Source of the DNA: Topomyia yanbarensis
Lineage: Eukaryota; Arthropoda; Insecta; Diptera; Culicidae
Direction of reading: 5' to 3'
Length of the DNA stretch: 64,000 nucleotides
Assembly: GCF_030247195.1 (NCBI RefSeq)
Contig: NC_080671.1
Location: 100,923,845-100,987,844, forward strand
Below the pieces are notes generated by a model that ran no database searches, was not told where the DNA came from, and saw only the letters and a program-made list of their open reading frames with translations. Shown here in pieces: positions 12,376-22,984 of this stretch; positions within the stretch are counted from its first letter, which is position 1, and every line of letters starts with the position of its first letter. Position numbers and translations under genes: made by a program.

Positions 12376-13266
12376 TTAAGCCAATTGTATTTTACCAGGC
12401 AGGATAGGATCAGGAAGAAAGGTCATTCTAGTTTACATGAGCTATCTCCTAGAGCGCGAAAAGTAATGAAAAAGTCATGATAAAATCCGTTACTACATTA
12501 ATGAACATCTTGAAAAGGTATAAGATTATCGAATAAATTTGGACAACACCTTTCCACACCTTGTTCATAAGTGTCAATATCGCCCAAGAACCGGAATCTG
12601 AAAATATATTTTTTTCTGCTGAGAATGGGACTTTGTAAACATTAAAATTTATCGGAATTTACTGTTCATTTAAACCCAACATTTTTTTTGTAAGTCCTTG
12701 TTAATCGACTTCTTAATCCATATAGGCCCAGCGCACACCTAAAAACTGATGAAATTTTAATAACTTTCTCGGGTGATTTTACATCGATTTATATAGCTTT
12801 CTACGAAATTGTAGACAATGAGATTTTTCGTCAAATTCTCATTTTTAGTATTTTTTGAATGTCTATAGTACCAATTAGTAGCAAAAATGCGAATTAATTT
12901 CATTAAAGCTAACGTTTAATTTTACTTTCAAATGAAAGGGAAAAGTCCATTCTTTCATATCCCGAAGTTTTACAGATGCCGATTTTTTTTGAATAAAGTT
13001 GTTCGACAAAGACACCGTGAATCAGTATGTATACAGTCGTAGCTTTAGTATGTAAATATAATATCTATAATTTCAAGCATAATACTCCCTACGCATTACA
13101 AACTACGGACCGTCACAAGATTAGCATTATTAGCCTTGAACAAGACACATTCAATGGTTGCATTAATTTGTCAAGTTAATAATTATACAAACAGAAAGTT
13201 GTTATAAATTCGCTCAGATGGGACTACCATTGATCGGCGCACCAATGCTGTCGCAAAGGATAAACA

Positions 13267-13477
13267 TCAACCGTACGTACCACGTCTGGGTGCAGCTTCC
13301 ACGTAGCATCTTCTGCTATCGTACAACCGCACATGGACGAGAAAAATAGTTTTGTTTCCTGGAAAATCGGTCACATTGAAGGTATAGCTTCCGGTTGGCT
13401 CTGCTGGCAAAACAACTGACTTTTTGCTGCTCTCCGATCCGCCCCAGACCAGATCCTCATTCAGACCACGGCGAATG
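13267..13477 (-). CDS. Terminal coding exon of a host gene with an Ig/FN3-like domain
   Basis: Read on the minus strand, a polypyrimidine tract (about ten T) and GCAG (acceptor at 13478-13479) lead into an open frame of 70 codons ending in TGA (13267-13269). The frame enters in phase: a single C completes an ACC codon with the AC left by the exon at 56713. The peptide includes LVWGGSESSKKSVVLP, YTFNVTDFPGNKTIFLVHVRL and a single Cys, and ends PRRGTYG. Alternating hydrophobic strands suggest the second half of a beta-sandwich (fibronectin-III-like). I do not recognise the protein. It is probably secreted or extracellular, judging from the Cys-rich stretch in the preceding exon, but no signal peptide is in the window. 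No poly(A) signal was assigned downstream. Confidence 0.75.
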
Positions 13478-13572
13478 CTGCAAAAAAAAAACAGAATAAC
13501 GTTCCGTATAGTTGGCTGGAGTCAATAAACTGTACGCTCAACGGTAGCATGACATTTATAAAAATATGTGTA

Positions 13573-14089
13573 GGGGAACCGGGGGCAAGTCCGACACCTT
13601 AAGCGCAATCATTTTTCTAAAATTTCACAAAGCTCCTAGCATTGATTATTCTGCGCATAATCCTTGTTTAGATGGTTCTTAACAAGACATAATTTTTTCA
13701 GCGTCTCAGAAAATTGGATTCATTAAAAATTATTGGTTGCCATAAAATGGAGAAAAATGTCATTTTAAAAACGCTGCGGGTAAGACCGACACCCCAAAGG
13801 GGCAAGAGCGACACACTTTTTAACTTTCTTTTCGTCCAATTTTTTCATTAAAAATGTGTTGTGTATGTGTGATAAAGTGTAATCATATGTATATGAGTAT
13901 GTGTAATGCAAATACATGCTTTCTGGAGTTTCATCGCGTAGCAAGAGGAAGAGCATTCGAATGTGTGGTGTTACGAATAAATAATGTCACTTGTATTATT
14001 TAAAATTTGTATTATTTAAAATTTGATAACTGAGAACAGTCGTGGGGTGTCGGACTTACCCACAGTGTCGGGCTTGCCTCCAGTTCCCC
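13573..14089. mobile_element. TA-flanked MITE, GGGGAACCGGGGGCAAG termini
   Basis: The left end GGGGAACCGGGGGCAAGTCC is inverted at the right as GGGGAACTGGAGGCAAGCCC, with TA outside each (13571-13572, 14090-14091). The interior has a short (TG)n-like tract near 13855-13910. The open frame on the minus strand inside it (13765-13956) is not a gene. This element lies just upstream, in gene orientation, of the terminal exon, so it is inside the 43-kb intron. Confidence 0.85.
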
Positions 14090-14091
14090 TA

Positions 14092-15277
14092 TGAAAGTCT
14101 ACGAACGTTTAGTATGCTATAGGCAAAAATGTGTTTTCCGTTGAATAAATGTATTTACCAAGAATTCTTTTTGTTGTAGCTCTATCCAATAAGTCCACGT
14201 AGGTAACAAATAAATGTATCTAAAGGGCCGTGCTTCACCAGAATGGACAGTCTCACGCAGAAAAGTGCTGGGGTTAAAACAAACCCCTCAGAAATATTTT
14301 ATTGCAATGAGGAATTCCATGAGGAAAGTGGCCATAATATGACCATCGTCGATTCTAACAAAACTTGGCAGTTGTGTTCGGATTTATGAAGCGCGCTGAT
14401 GTATTTGCGTGCATTACTTTTAAAACAAATTGATCGGTTACCGTATTTTATACAGCAAAACTATCTATGGAAAAATTAAAGGGAATGAAAACTTCTGCCC
14501 GAAAAAATATACACTGAAGATAATGTTGCGACATTTTTCACAAACACAAAAATTAATGGTAAAAAATTAAATTAGAGGAAAACCCATTTTTTAATTTTTT
14601 GTCTTTTGTCAAGGAAAACCTAAAGAGAAAAGAAACATTTAAAATGCAATTGCGGAATGGAGAAACTATCAGTAAAAAAGTTAGTCTAGCGATAACTTTA
14701 ATCATGTTTTTAAATTTCACACAAATTGAAACAAAATTATAATTGAGTATGAAATGTTTTTCTAAATGTCATTGTAAATCAAACTGCACTTAACGAAAAT
14801 CTTTCAAAACGCGATAGTTTTCGAGACAATTGGAATTTAATTTAAAAAAAAAGACTAATTCGTCGCATTATGCCTGTTTGTAAGTTGAAAGTTTTGTTCC
14901 ACGAAACGTAATTATTTCATTTCATTACGACCTTTTCATAAGTTATCCGTGCTTATTCAACAAGGACAACCTTCATCTGAGTTGGAAACACCGTGCCGCA
15001 CGGTATCTACAACGCGCATTCGCAATACAAACACATTGCTTCTTCGGTGTTTTTGCGATATTCGCGTTTTATTTTTCGACGAATACACGAACGAAGTGCT
15101 TCTTCAGTGGTGAAGTGGTGAACAGTGAAAGATTGGTGAAAATAGGTTCAGAAACGACGGAAAAAAGAGAATTTTTCTTTTGCCCACGCGGTGCTATAGA
15201 GTTCTATGCAAATGATTTCACTCACACTACTTGGGGGTTTGTATTCCTCCAGCTGTCATATGAAAAACTGTCAGCCA
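14092..15277. other. Intronic AT-rich sequence, nothing recognised
   Basis: There is no coding signature, no clear inverted repeat and no tail. The sequence at 15115-15290 is the ancestral target of the MULE, whose TSD starts at 15278. Confidence 0.5.
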
Positions 15278-15295
15278 ATTTAAACAGGCTCTATC

Positions 15296-15450
15296 CCATT
15301 TGGCATAATGTCATTTGGCATAATGACCTTTGGCATAATGCTATTTGGCATAATGACCATTTGGCATAATGTGAATTTGGCATAATAGTCATTTGGCATA
15401 AAGGTTATTTAGCATAATGGTCATTTGTCATAATACCATTTGGCATAATG
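15296..15450 (+). repeat. MULE left TIR minisatellite, first part
   Basis: About nine imperfect tandem copies of a 15-17-bp unit, TTTGGCATAATGNCA. The array is cut by the Transib-type element and resumes at 18288. Confidence 0.9.
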
Positions 15451-16221
15451 CACAGTGGCTCAAAACAGCGTTTTGAGGTACTTAATTCACTGGAGTCAAA
15501 ACTGTCCATATTAGCGATTTCACATATTCTACAATGTTTGTGTGTGTAAAAAGCGCCATCTTTTGGTAATATTTTTTTTTTTTTAAATGATCATAGTAGG
15601 CTGCAGAAAATTTAACTTTTGAACCGAAAGAGATAGCGCTTGACTGTCTTCGACAAAGTTGTAGAGGAGAGCATTTTTATAAATTTTGCAGAAGACATGT
15701 TGTCTCTGTCACTCATAGTAATCGAGTTATGAGAAGTTCTCTATGGTGAACTCCTTCATTTCCTATTTTCACTCATAACTTTTCTATTTCTGATTTTTCG
15801 CATTAACAATGTTCTAAGGTATTTTTTATCATCATAAAACACACAACTTTTCCGAAGAGACCAGATAGCTGTGAATGCTGTGTAAAGACTTATAGCTGAT
15901 TTTGATTTAATTTTGGCCTGTTTTTGAACCCGTGTGACCACACTATCGGCAAAAAATGTAATTATACTATCTATTATTCTAATAGGACTAGGTTTCACCT
16001 ACAAAACGAAGGTAAAATTGTTTGTCCATAAGCACCCGTTCAAAAGTTATACACTTTTGAAAACTTTATGTCTGGCCCTCCTGAAGTCGCGTGAATGGCT
16101 CACTGAACGAGTAGGCGCTGGTGTTCAAAGACGCTTTCGCTTGATTTCCGGAGTGACGCGCACTCTGTGTACTAGTGCGTCTACCGCAAGGTTAACACTG
16201 ATATTGAATGATTTTCCAATG

Positions 16222-17517
16222 GGTGATATACACTTTCATCTCGGTCCGGTTTATACCGTATGAATTTTAGTTTTAGGTTAGTTAGTTTTAGGTGGAATTT
16301 TCGTCGGTCTTCGGGGCATCAGTCGGTTTTTGCTTAATGACTTTTTCCACAAGCATCGGATCGTTCTGCGGTCTTCTAGACTTTGTTTCCTTGGCAAATT
16401 TCCTATAAAAATCAGACGTCTGTTTGTTTTTGGGAGATGACGGGCGACTCTTGGGAGAATTGATTTGCAAAGGACGGTTTTCCCATGCGGAGTCCCGTGT
16501 AAGCATTGGACCGTGGGCGCAGGGATGTAGTTTCGTTGATCGAGCTGGGAATTTGCGGGGTTGTTCTGGGGGCTGAGTGGGGCCCAGAAAGTTGCTCGGA
16601 GGCAAATTTTATTTTTTTCATATAACCATGTCCCACTCTAATGTATATGTGCACATAGGTGTGTGCGAATATATGTGTGTGAATGTGTGCATGAGTGTGT
16701 ATGTATACATGTATACATACGTCTTTTCATATGTATGTATGCAGGCATGCATACATGTGTGCTTGTATGTATATATGTGCATACACTGGATATTTGAAAG
16801 TAGATCGCGATCGGTGGTCCGGCGAAACTTTGCCTTAGAGGTTGGAGGTAGGTACAGCCCGCGGGGGCTATAACTCGATATGAGAAAAGACTAAGTTGTG
16901 GCTTTATTTAAAAGTGCATATTAAAAATACTCTTATCTTGTGTTCTTACTGCCCAATTCTCAAACGAATATTGATATCAGACTAGCTCGCACTTTTAGCA
17001 ATACTCCTACGGCCGGCTGTTTGGAGTTGAAATTGCTGTAGTTTAGGGAGAAACTAAATCACTCTCGATGGCCGGCTATCCAGAGTTTAAACACAAGAAA
17101 AATCATAACTAAATACATTTTTGCTCTGAGTATACGTGTACTCGGAGATTAACTATCCCACCGCATAAAACATATTCATTTTGTGGTCGCATTGCCTGCT
17201 TGTGGCGAATCCTAGACCTGTACCTGTCCTTCAATCCAACTCCGTAATACCTATGGAAGCGTCGCTGAGTCGGGGGCCTTCCATAAGTAGGTATTACATC
17301 AACATTTCCTACCCTATCCTAAGTATCGGTGAAGATGGTCGTGGCCGGCAATAACGATTCTCATGCTATTGGTTTACTGAACTCATAAGAGATAAAGTTC
17401 ATTCCCGATCATTTATCTCACAAGCAAGATGAGTTGAGCTACCTATAGGCAACATGATAATCGTTAGTATGCAATCTACGAATAGCACCGTGCTTCGCAA
17501 CGCAACGCAACGCAACG
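16222..17517. other. Core of the Transib-type element: microsatellite and retroelement-like 3' sequence
   Basis: The core holds a (TG/ATAC)-rich microsatellite at about 16640-16790. A block near 17000-17100 is also found inverted near 30050-30140 (GGCCGGCTRTCCAGAGT-like). A stretch ending in CGCAACGCAACGCAACGCA lies directly against the right TIR. That short tandem tail resembles a non-LTR retrotransposon 3' end in plus orientation. A 105-codon minus-strand frame (16288-16605), rich in Pro, Lys and Ser, has no recognisable domain. Confidence 0.4.
16640..16790. repeat. TG/ATAC-type microsatellite
   Basis: Irregular alternation of TGTG, ATGTATAC and GCATACAT motifs for about 150 bp, a polymorphism-prone purine-pyrimidine alternating tract. 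Confidence 0.85.
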
Positions 17518-18287
17518 CATTGGAAAATCATTCAATATCAGTGTTAACCTTGCGGTAGACGCACTAGTACACAGAGTGCGCGTCAGTCCGGAAATCAAGC
17601 GAAAGCGTCTTTGAACACCCGCCTACTCGTTCAGTGAGCCATTCACGCGACTTCAGGAGGGCCAGACATAAAGTTTTCAAAAGTGTATAACTTTTGAACG
17701 GGTGCTTATGGACAAACAATTTTACCTTCGTTTTGTAGGTGAAACCTAGTCCTATTAGAATAATAGATAGTATAATTACATTTTTTGCCGATAGTGTGGT
17801 CACACGGGTTCAAAAACAGGCCAAAATTAAATCAAAATCAGCTATAAGTCTTTACACAGCATTCACAGCTATCTGGTCTCTTCGGAAAAATTGTGTGTTT
17901 TATGATTATAAAAAATACCTTAGAACATTGTTAATGCGAAAAATCAGAAATAGAAAAGTTATGAGTGAAAATAGGAAATGAAGCAGTTCACCATAGAGAA
18001 CTTCTCATAACTCGATTACTATGAGTGACAGAGACAACATGTCTTCTGCAAAATTTATAAAAATGCTCTCCTCTACAACTTTGTCGAAGACAGCCAAGCG
18101 CTATCTCTTTCGGTTCAAAAGTTAAATTTTCTGTAGCCTACTATGATCAATTTTTATAAAAAATAATGTTACCAAAAGATGGCGCTTTTTACACACACAA
18201 ACATTGTAGAATATGTGAAATCGCTAATATGGACAGTTTTGACTCCAGTGAATTAAGTACCTCAAAACGCTGTTTTGAGCCACTGTG

Positions 18288-18352
18288 TAATGGTCATTTG
18301 GCATAATGCCATTTGGCATAATGCCATTTGGCATAAGGGTGATTTGGCATAA
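18288..18352 (+). repeat. MULE left TIR minisatellite, second part
   Basis: Four more units of TTTGGCATAATGCCA continue the array that was interrupted at 15450 by the Transib-type element. The first five bases are its TSD. Confidence 0.85.
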
Positions 18353-18446
18353 CCAATTTGCACCCCGCATTTGCTGAATGTGCGCAAACACGGAGAATGC
18401 CTATGCGTTATGAGTGCAGGGAGAATGGTGATTGACGGTCCAGGAA

Positions 18447-19616
18447 AGATCAGCCTGGTCTACAGTACATTCGACTAGTTTATTTCGTCTGCGTTTTACT
18501 ATCGAGGCGAGCACTGCACCTTCCCTTTGGTGTTTGCTCTGATGACAAGCAAATAAGAATCTCTCTATAGAGCAGGATTGCCTAAGCTTATAGAAATTGC
18601 TGATGAGATCGACGTTGAATTGCATCCAGAAGTGATTTTAACAGATTTGGAAAGGCTCTTATCAATGCGTTTGCCGAAGAGTTCCCTGGTTCAAGGCATA
18701 ATGGATGTTTTTTTTTTTTTCATTTAAGCATGAACTGGTGGAAATATATCCAACAAAATCGTTTGTTGCAGATTTTCAACAAAAATGAAAACTATTTTAA
18801 TACATACAAAAAACCTGTTTTAATCCACCTAGCGGTTCAATTGTGTCTTTCTCATTTCTATAAACTACGGCTCGGTGGCAGGTTATTTTCAACATAATTG
18901 TGGAAATGTCCATTACATTCTTAGTACTCTTTGCACTTATGCACAATGGCTTGCCAGCCACGAACTTGATGAGATATGTGTCGACGGTGAAACACTTGAA
19001 ACAAAAAATATCATACTTAATTAGTCTAATCAGCATTAGTTCAATGTTATCTGCCTGCTAACTCATTTTTTCATGCGGGGGTAGTGTGTGAGGAGGGCGA
19101 AAATCCCACGAACGAACGACTCCCCAACTTAATTTGGTATGCTTTGAGATATGGTGGTGGTTTAAAGATGATGGGGTTAGGAGGGGGGGGAGGGGTATGA
19201 GGACTGGGTGGGGTGTTGGTCTGAGGGGTGATTTAAGGGGATTTTAAAGGGAGGGGAGTGAACAGTAGAGGGGGGGCGTATCACCTCTCCGTACATCCTC
19301 AACTACGCCCCTGTTAAAATCCAGAAACCTTATGCCAGCAAAAAAAAAAATTATTAGGATTAGGTTGACGGTTTTCAGAGTGATTTCATAACCTTTCTAT
19401 ATGAGAAAGGCAAAAATGTGCCAAAAAGAACTGAAACTAGAGGAAAAATTTATCGCTTCACAAATCTTGGCGCATATGTCACTAACCTCCGAGAAGAAGC
19501 GTCGTACCAAATATCAGATAATTGATGCGAAACTGTGCAAAATTGTTAAGAACTTACAAAATTTTAATACTATTAATTATCTTCAAGCAATAGCAGCAAA
19601 TCTGGGCTCGCAATAA
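18447..19616 (+). pseudogene. MULE transposase, degenerate and interrupted
   Basis: The first part (18447-18806) reads, with frame changes and stops, through LVYSTFD, HCTFPLVFALMTSK, EVILTDLER and, in another frame, INAFAEEFPGSRHNGCFF. This is the order of the MULE transposase domain: a DDE fold with a TDxE segment before an FPG..CxFH motif. The FH is followed by a WWKYIQQN-like stretch. After a nested repeat (18807-19413) the frame resumes. It ends KLCKIVKNLQNFNTINYLQ..AANL and stops at 19614, matching the 'eYLRaIAhN' C-terminus usual in insect MULE proteins. Stops, shifts and the insertion make it non-functional. It lies inside TIRs with a 9-bp TSD, which supports the family call independently. 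Confidence 0.75.
18807..19413 (+). repeat. Interspersed repeat family, copy A
   Basis: It starts AAAACCTGTTTTAATCCACC and ends CCTTTCTATATGAGAAAGGC followed by AAAA. Related copies are at 27886-28294, 37240-38577 and, inverted, 38671-39150 and 52736-53355. It includes a G-rich stretch (about 19170-19280). It splits the MULE transposase. The class is unknown; the 3' hairpin followed by A-rich sequence suggests a retroposon, but no coding region is seen. Confidence 0.75.
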
Positions 19617-20754
19617 AGATGATTTTATCATTAAACTTTCTAATCCCTATGACGGCTAATACGAATAAAATCATTGAATATAATTTATTTTGTTTTAATT
19701 TGCACATAAACTATTGAAAGAAACAGAACCAGAACAAATGCTTAGTTTACTGAATTTATTTACACAAGGATTTTAAAAGTAAAATTTGCTTTGAGTAAGA
19801 TATCATAAATTGTAGAAATATGAAATTAGGAATTTGCAAACCTTCGCAAAAATTGCAAAAAACTGGAATTTTTTTTATTGAATATTCTGAAAGTACAACC
19901 TTTTGAAAGAATCTGTGAAAAATTTCATCCAGATCGGAGCACTAGATTTCAAATTACAGCCATTTGTAGCGAGCTAGTTCTTCTACGAATGAAGTTAACA
20001 CAAAATTTTAAACGCAATTATCTCGGAATGAAATTTTTTGAAAAGTACCGTTGCGGTGAACGTGATATCTCAAAGTTTACATCCTCGTGTACTTGAACGG
20101 TTCCTTTTTTATCAAAAATTTTTCGATTCTTTGTAATGAATTTTTGTTTAAAATTTAAAACACCAAAAAAACTCAATTTAAAACACCCAAAAACTCAATA
20201 TTCTCTATTCTATTAGAAAACCGATCCGTTCAACTACATCACATTACATTTTTCTTCAATAATCTTTTGAATTTTTGGAAATCAGTTGAGCGATTCGGCT
20301 TGGAGATCTTTCACCGCAAACCTCTGCCTAAAAACACGCTTTGAGGGATGGGCCATAACTCCGACAACCTTGAATATTTTTTTGATTCAATTTCGTTTTT
20401 CTATTTTCGATAGTACTACTAACAAACTGTCTTTCGCTTTTTCATATAAGCTTTGCATAAAACACTTTAAAAAAAATTACTAACTTAGCTCACTTTTTCG
20501 CCACAACTTTGTATATAACCGCTTGAAGAACAGCTCATAATTAAAAGAAGAATGAATTTTCAGTAAAGTATGTCATTTATCTTTCAATAATTAGGATAAG
20601 TACAGACTAGATAGTTCGGTATAAATCATTGATGATTTTCCCTTCTTTTAAAAATGAGCTGTTGTTAAATAGAAAGATTGTCAAAATTTCTTTTTAAAAT
20701 CTACATAAGTAGAATGAAATCCTTAGATGCTAACTTGTCGTTAATCCAATGTTC
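19617..20754. other. MULE 3' non-coding region
   Basis: AT-rich sequence. Around 19880-20060 it shares a diverged motif (CTGAAAGTACAAC...) with 46245-46400. No gene is supported. Confidence 0.45.
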
Positions 20755-21008
20755 ACTTTGCCAAAAAAAAATATACCAAATAGAATTATGCCAAAAGGCG
20801 TTATGCCAAATGGCGTTATGCCAAATGGTCTTTATGCTAAATGGTCATTATGCCAAATTGCCATTATGCCAAATCACCTTTATGCCAACTGACTATTATA
20901 CCAAATAACCATTATGCCAAACAACCATTATGCCAAATGGTCATTATGCCATATGACATTATGCCAAATGGCATTATGCCATATCACATTATGCCAAATG
21001 GGGTAGAG
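20755..21008 (-). repeat. MULE right TIR minisatellite (inverted)
   Basis: About fifteen imperfect units of CATTATGCCAAATGG, the reverse complement of the left array, run up to the right terminus. The unit number differs from the left TIR, as expected if the array expands or contracts. Confidence 0.9.
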
Positions 21009-21363
21009 CCATTTAAACATTTGAATCAGCTCTTCTAAAGTTTTTATAATGGTGTTGAAATGCTCTATGTCGCTGTAAAACTTATTCGGGAGACGTACAG
21101 TTCCGGTTGGTCAGATTCCACCATAAAAATAATCCGACCGAAAAGTTATTTTCGATTTGTTTCCTCCATCTATGACAGGTGGATGAAACCAAACCGTTGA
21201 ACACAATTAGGACCTTTGACCGGTAAATTTTTTGACATCTATCCACCTAAAAGGGCGATTTTCATAGGTAGGTCCGAATAGCCTGGGGTTCCTCTATATA
21301 TTAGATTGGCAGACTTTTTTCGGAATGGTAACTGGCTCCAGAAAAACTTTTTCGGATACTTCT

Positions 21364-21453
21364 GGGGCCCTATTCTCACAGTTACGTCACCTAGTGACTA
21401 GAAGAAAATTTCCTTCTAGTCACTAAGTGACGTGACTGTGAGAATAGGGCCCC
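21364..21453. repeat. 90-bp hairpin (palindromic MITE)
   Basis: GGGGCCCTATTCTCACAGTT at the left is matched by its inverse ending in AGGGCCCC at the right, with almost full complementarity down to an AAATTT centre. A solo hairpin of this kind is usually a very short MITE. No clear TSD. Confidence 0.85.
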
Positions 21454-22984
21454 TGGTTTACTCACAAGAATTTTTAAGCTCGCATGTAGAAATACAGGAA
21501 ATATCGGTAACGGAAACAAAAAATTCAGTAAAAATACCAGCATCATCTTATGTATCCTAAACTCCTCAGATGTCGACGAAAGAAGCAACATCGCAGAAAA
21601 CTGCAAATTGGTCCGACTTGTGGTAAAACGATATTGTAATGTTGAATGCTGCGTCTCTTTCTCGCACATGCTTTTCAGTGGCGGCGCGAGGTGTTTTGGC
21701 GCTCGGGGCCAAAAATTAAATTTGCCGCCTCTTCAATAATGAATTTTGAAGAGTTCGATTATTTTCCACCTATTCATATGAAACAAATATGATAAAAGTA
21801 TTAGAAAATACCTGCATAAAAATCTTCACATTTTATTGTCAATATTTTGTTATTAATATTTATTGTGAAGCCATCACTTGTTTATATATTATTAAATATT
21901 TAAATCTTTCTTACTTTCGCTTCATGCAAAAGTTTTACCCTTTTTGGCTATTGTCAAATTGAGTTTGTTACCATTTTTCAATTGATAAACCACCCCCCCC
22001 CCCCCCCCCCCCCCGAGGGATAGGCGCGTGAGTGAATAATTCTGAGGATGGCTGAAATTAAATAGGGAAGTAAGCTGAAACGTAAACGGAAAACTGTGGT
22101 TTTGATTAATTATCACCGAAAAATATCAACTGAAAAACGGTAACATTCATGAACGGTGACTAAAACCTGGAAACAAAAATGGAAGCTGCATTGTATAAAT
22201 ATTTCCGGCTTATCTATTAAATTTATAATCTTAAATTTACCTGAAATTGATTACTTAGAACAGTGGTTTTCAATCTGTTTTCGTTCAACGTACCTCTTTC
22301 TGAAATTTTTTGCCATCATAACCCTGTCAGAAAAAAATGATTTTCAATTGAACGAAAACATTAACTTCACAATCAGAAACCTGTTCCTGAGCACTCTCAG
22401 TAAGTATTTCAATTTATGACACACTGAAACGATATATGAAGACAAACATCCGACGGGAACGTATCAGGAATCAGAATATACTGGCTTAAATGGCACGTTC
22501 CCCGTATGTAGTCAGGGATTTAGACTGTCTTCGACTACCTTTTCCATTTTTGATTCATAGCAAAAAAAATTGTCTTTTTCGGGACCTTCAGCGTTAAAAA
22601 CTTTTCTGCCCGGTCATTTTTAACCAATTTTCAATTTCTGTGTTCTGGAAAAAACGAGAAATGACCTTCCCAACAGTATGTGTTATGTTCTTTAAAATAC
22701 TCTGATCATAACTTAACTGGCGCCATTCTCCATTTTCTACTGTGCTGCCGCGTATTGAACGCAGAATTCTTCTCTACAAACCGAGCAATCGATAACCTAC
22801 TTCCTTCAACATCCAAGCTTCATGGTTGTATAGAGCAACAGGGAGTATCAGTGATTTGAATAAATCAAGTTTTGCGCGCATTCTTAGGCTATTGGTTTTT
22901 AGCTGACTACGCAAACCATGCTCGCAGCAACAACGTCCCTTTTTCCTTTGTGGCTAAAATCGTTATCATATGTAACTAGTATTT

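Larger units (their letters stand above)
15451..18287. mobile_element. Transib-type element with about 770-bp TIRs, CACAGTG ends, 5-bp TSD
   Basis: The ends are CACAGTGGCTC and GAGCCACTGTG, with TAATG on both sides (15446-15450, 18288-18292). TIRs run 15451-16221 and 17518-18287, nearly identical, each containing the same 80-codon open frame, which is non-functional TIR sequence. Just inside each end is a CTCAAAACAGCGTTTTGAG palindrome. CAC(A)-type ends with 5-bp TSDs are the Transib signature. The core (16222-17517) has no transposase I recognise and probably includes a separate retroelement piece. Confidence 0.75.
15287..21010 (+). mobile_element. Mutator-like element (MULE) with minisatellite TIRs and 9-bp TSD
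   Basis: The left end GGCTCTATCCCATTTGGC and the right end GCCAAATGGGGTAGAGCC are inverted. Both are flanked by ATTTAAACA (15278-15286 and 21011-21019), a 9-bp TSD typical of MULEs. Each TIR consists mainly of tandem copies of a roughly 16-bp unit containing TTTGGCATAATG. Between them lie pieces of a MULE transposase (18447-18806 and 19414-19616). A 2.84-kb Transib-type element (15451-18287) has inserted inside the left TIR array and an interspersed repeat (18807-19413) inside the transposase. Without these the element is about 2.3 kb. Comparison with Muta1 of Aedes aegypti would be informative. Confidence 0.85.

Noticed and set aside
15296..15450. Possible CRISPR-like array of regularly spaced short repeats
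   Set aside because: The units are contiguous 15-17-bp tandem copies without unique spacers, in a eukaryotic setting, and form a transposon TIR.
15756..15998. 80-codon frame found twice (also 17739-17981) with near-identical protein
   Set aside because: Both copies lie in the inverted TIRs of one element; the identity reflects TIR homology, and the antisense frame is equally open.
16288..16605. 105-codon minus-strand Pro/Lys/Ser-rich frame
   Set aside because: No domain, no splice signals, lies in the core of a transposon and overlaps a second frame; likely chance or decayed ORF1.
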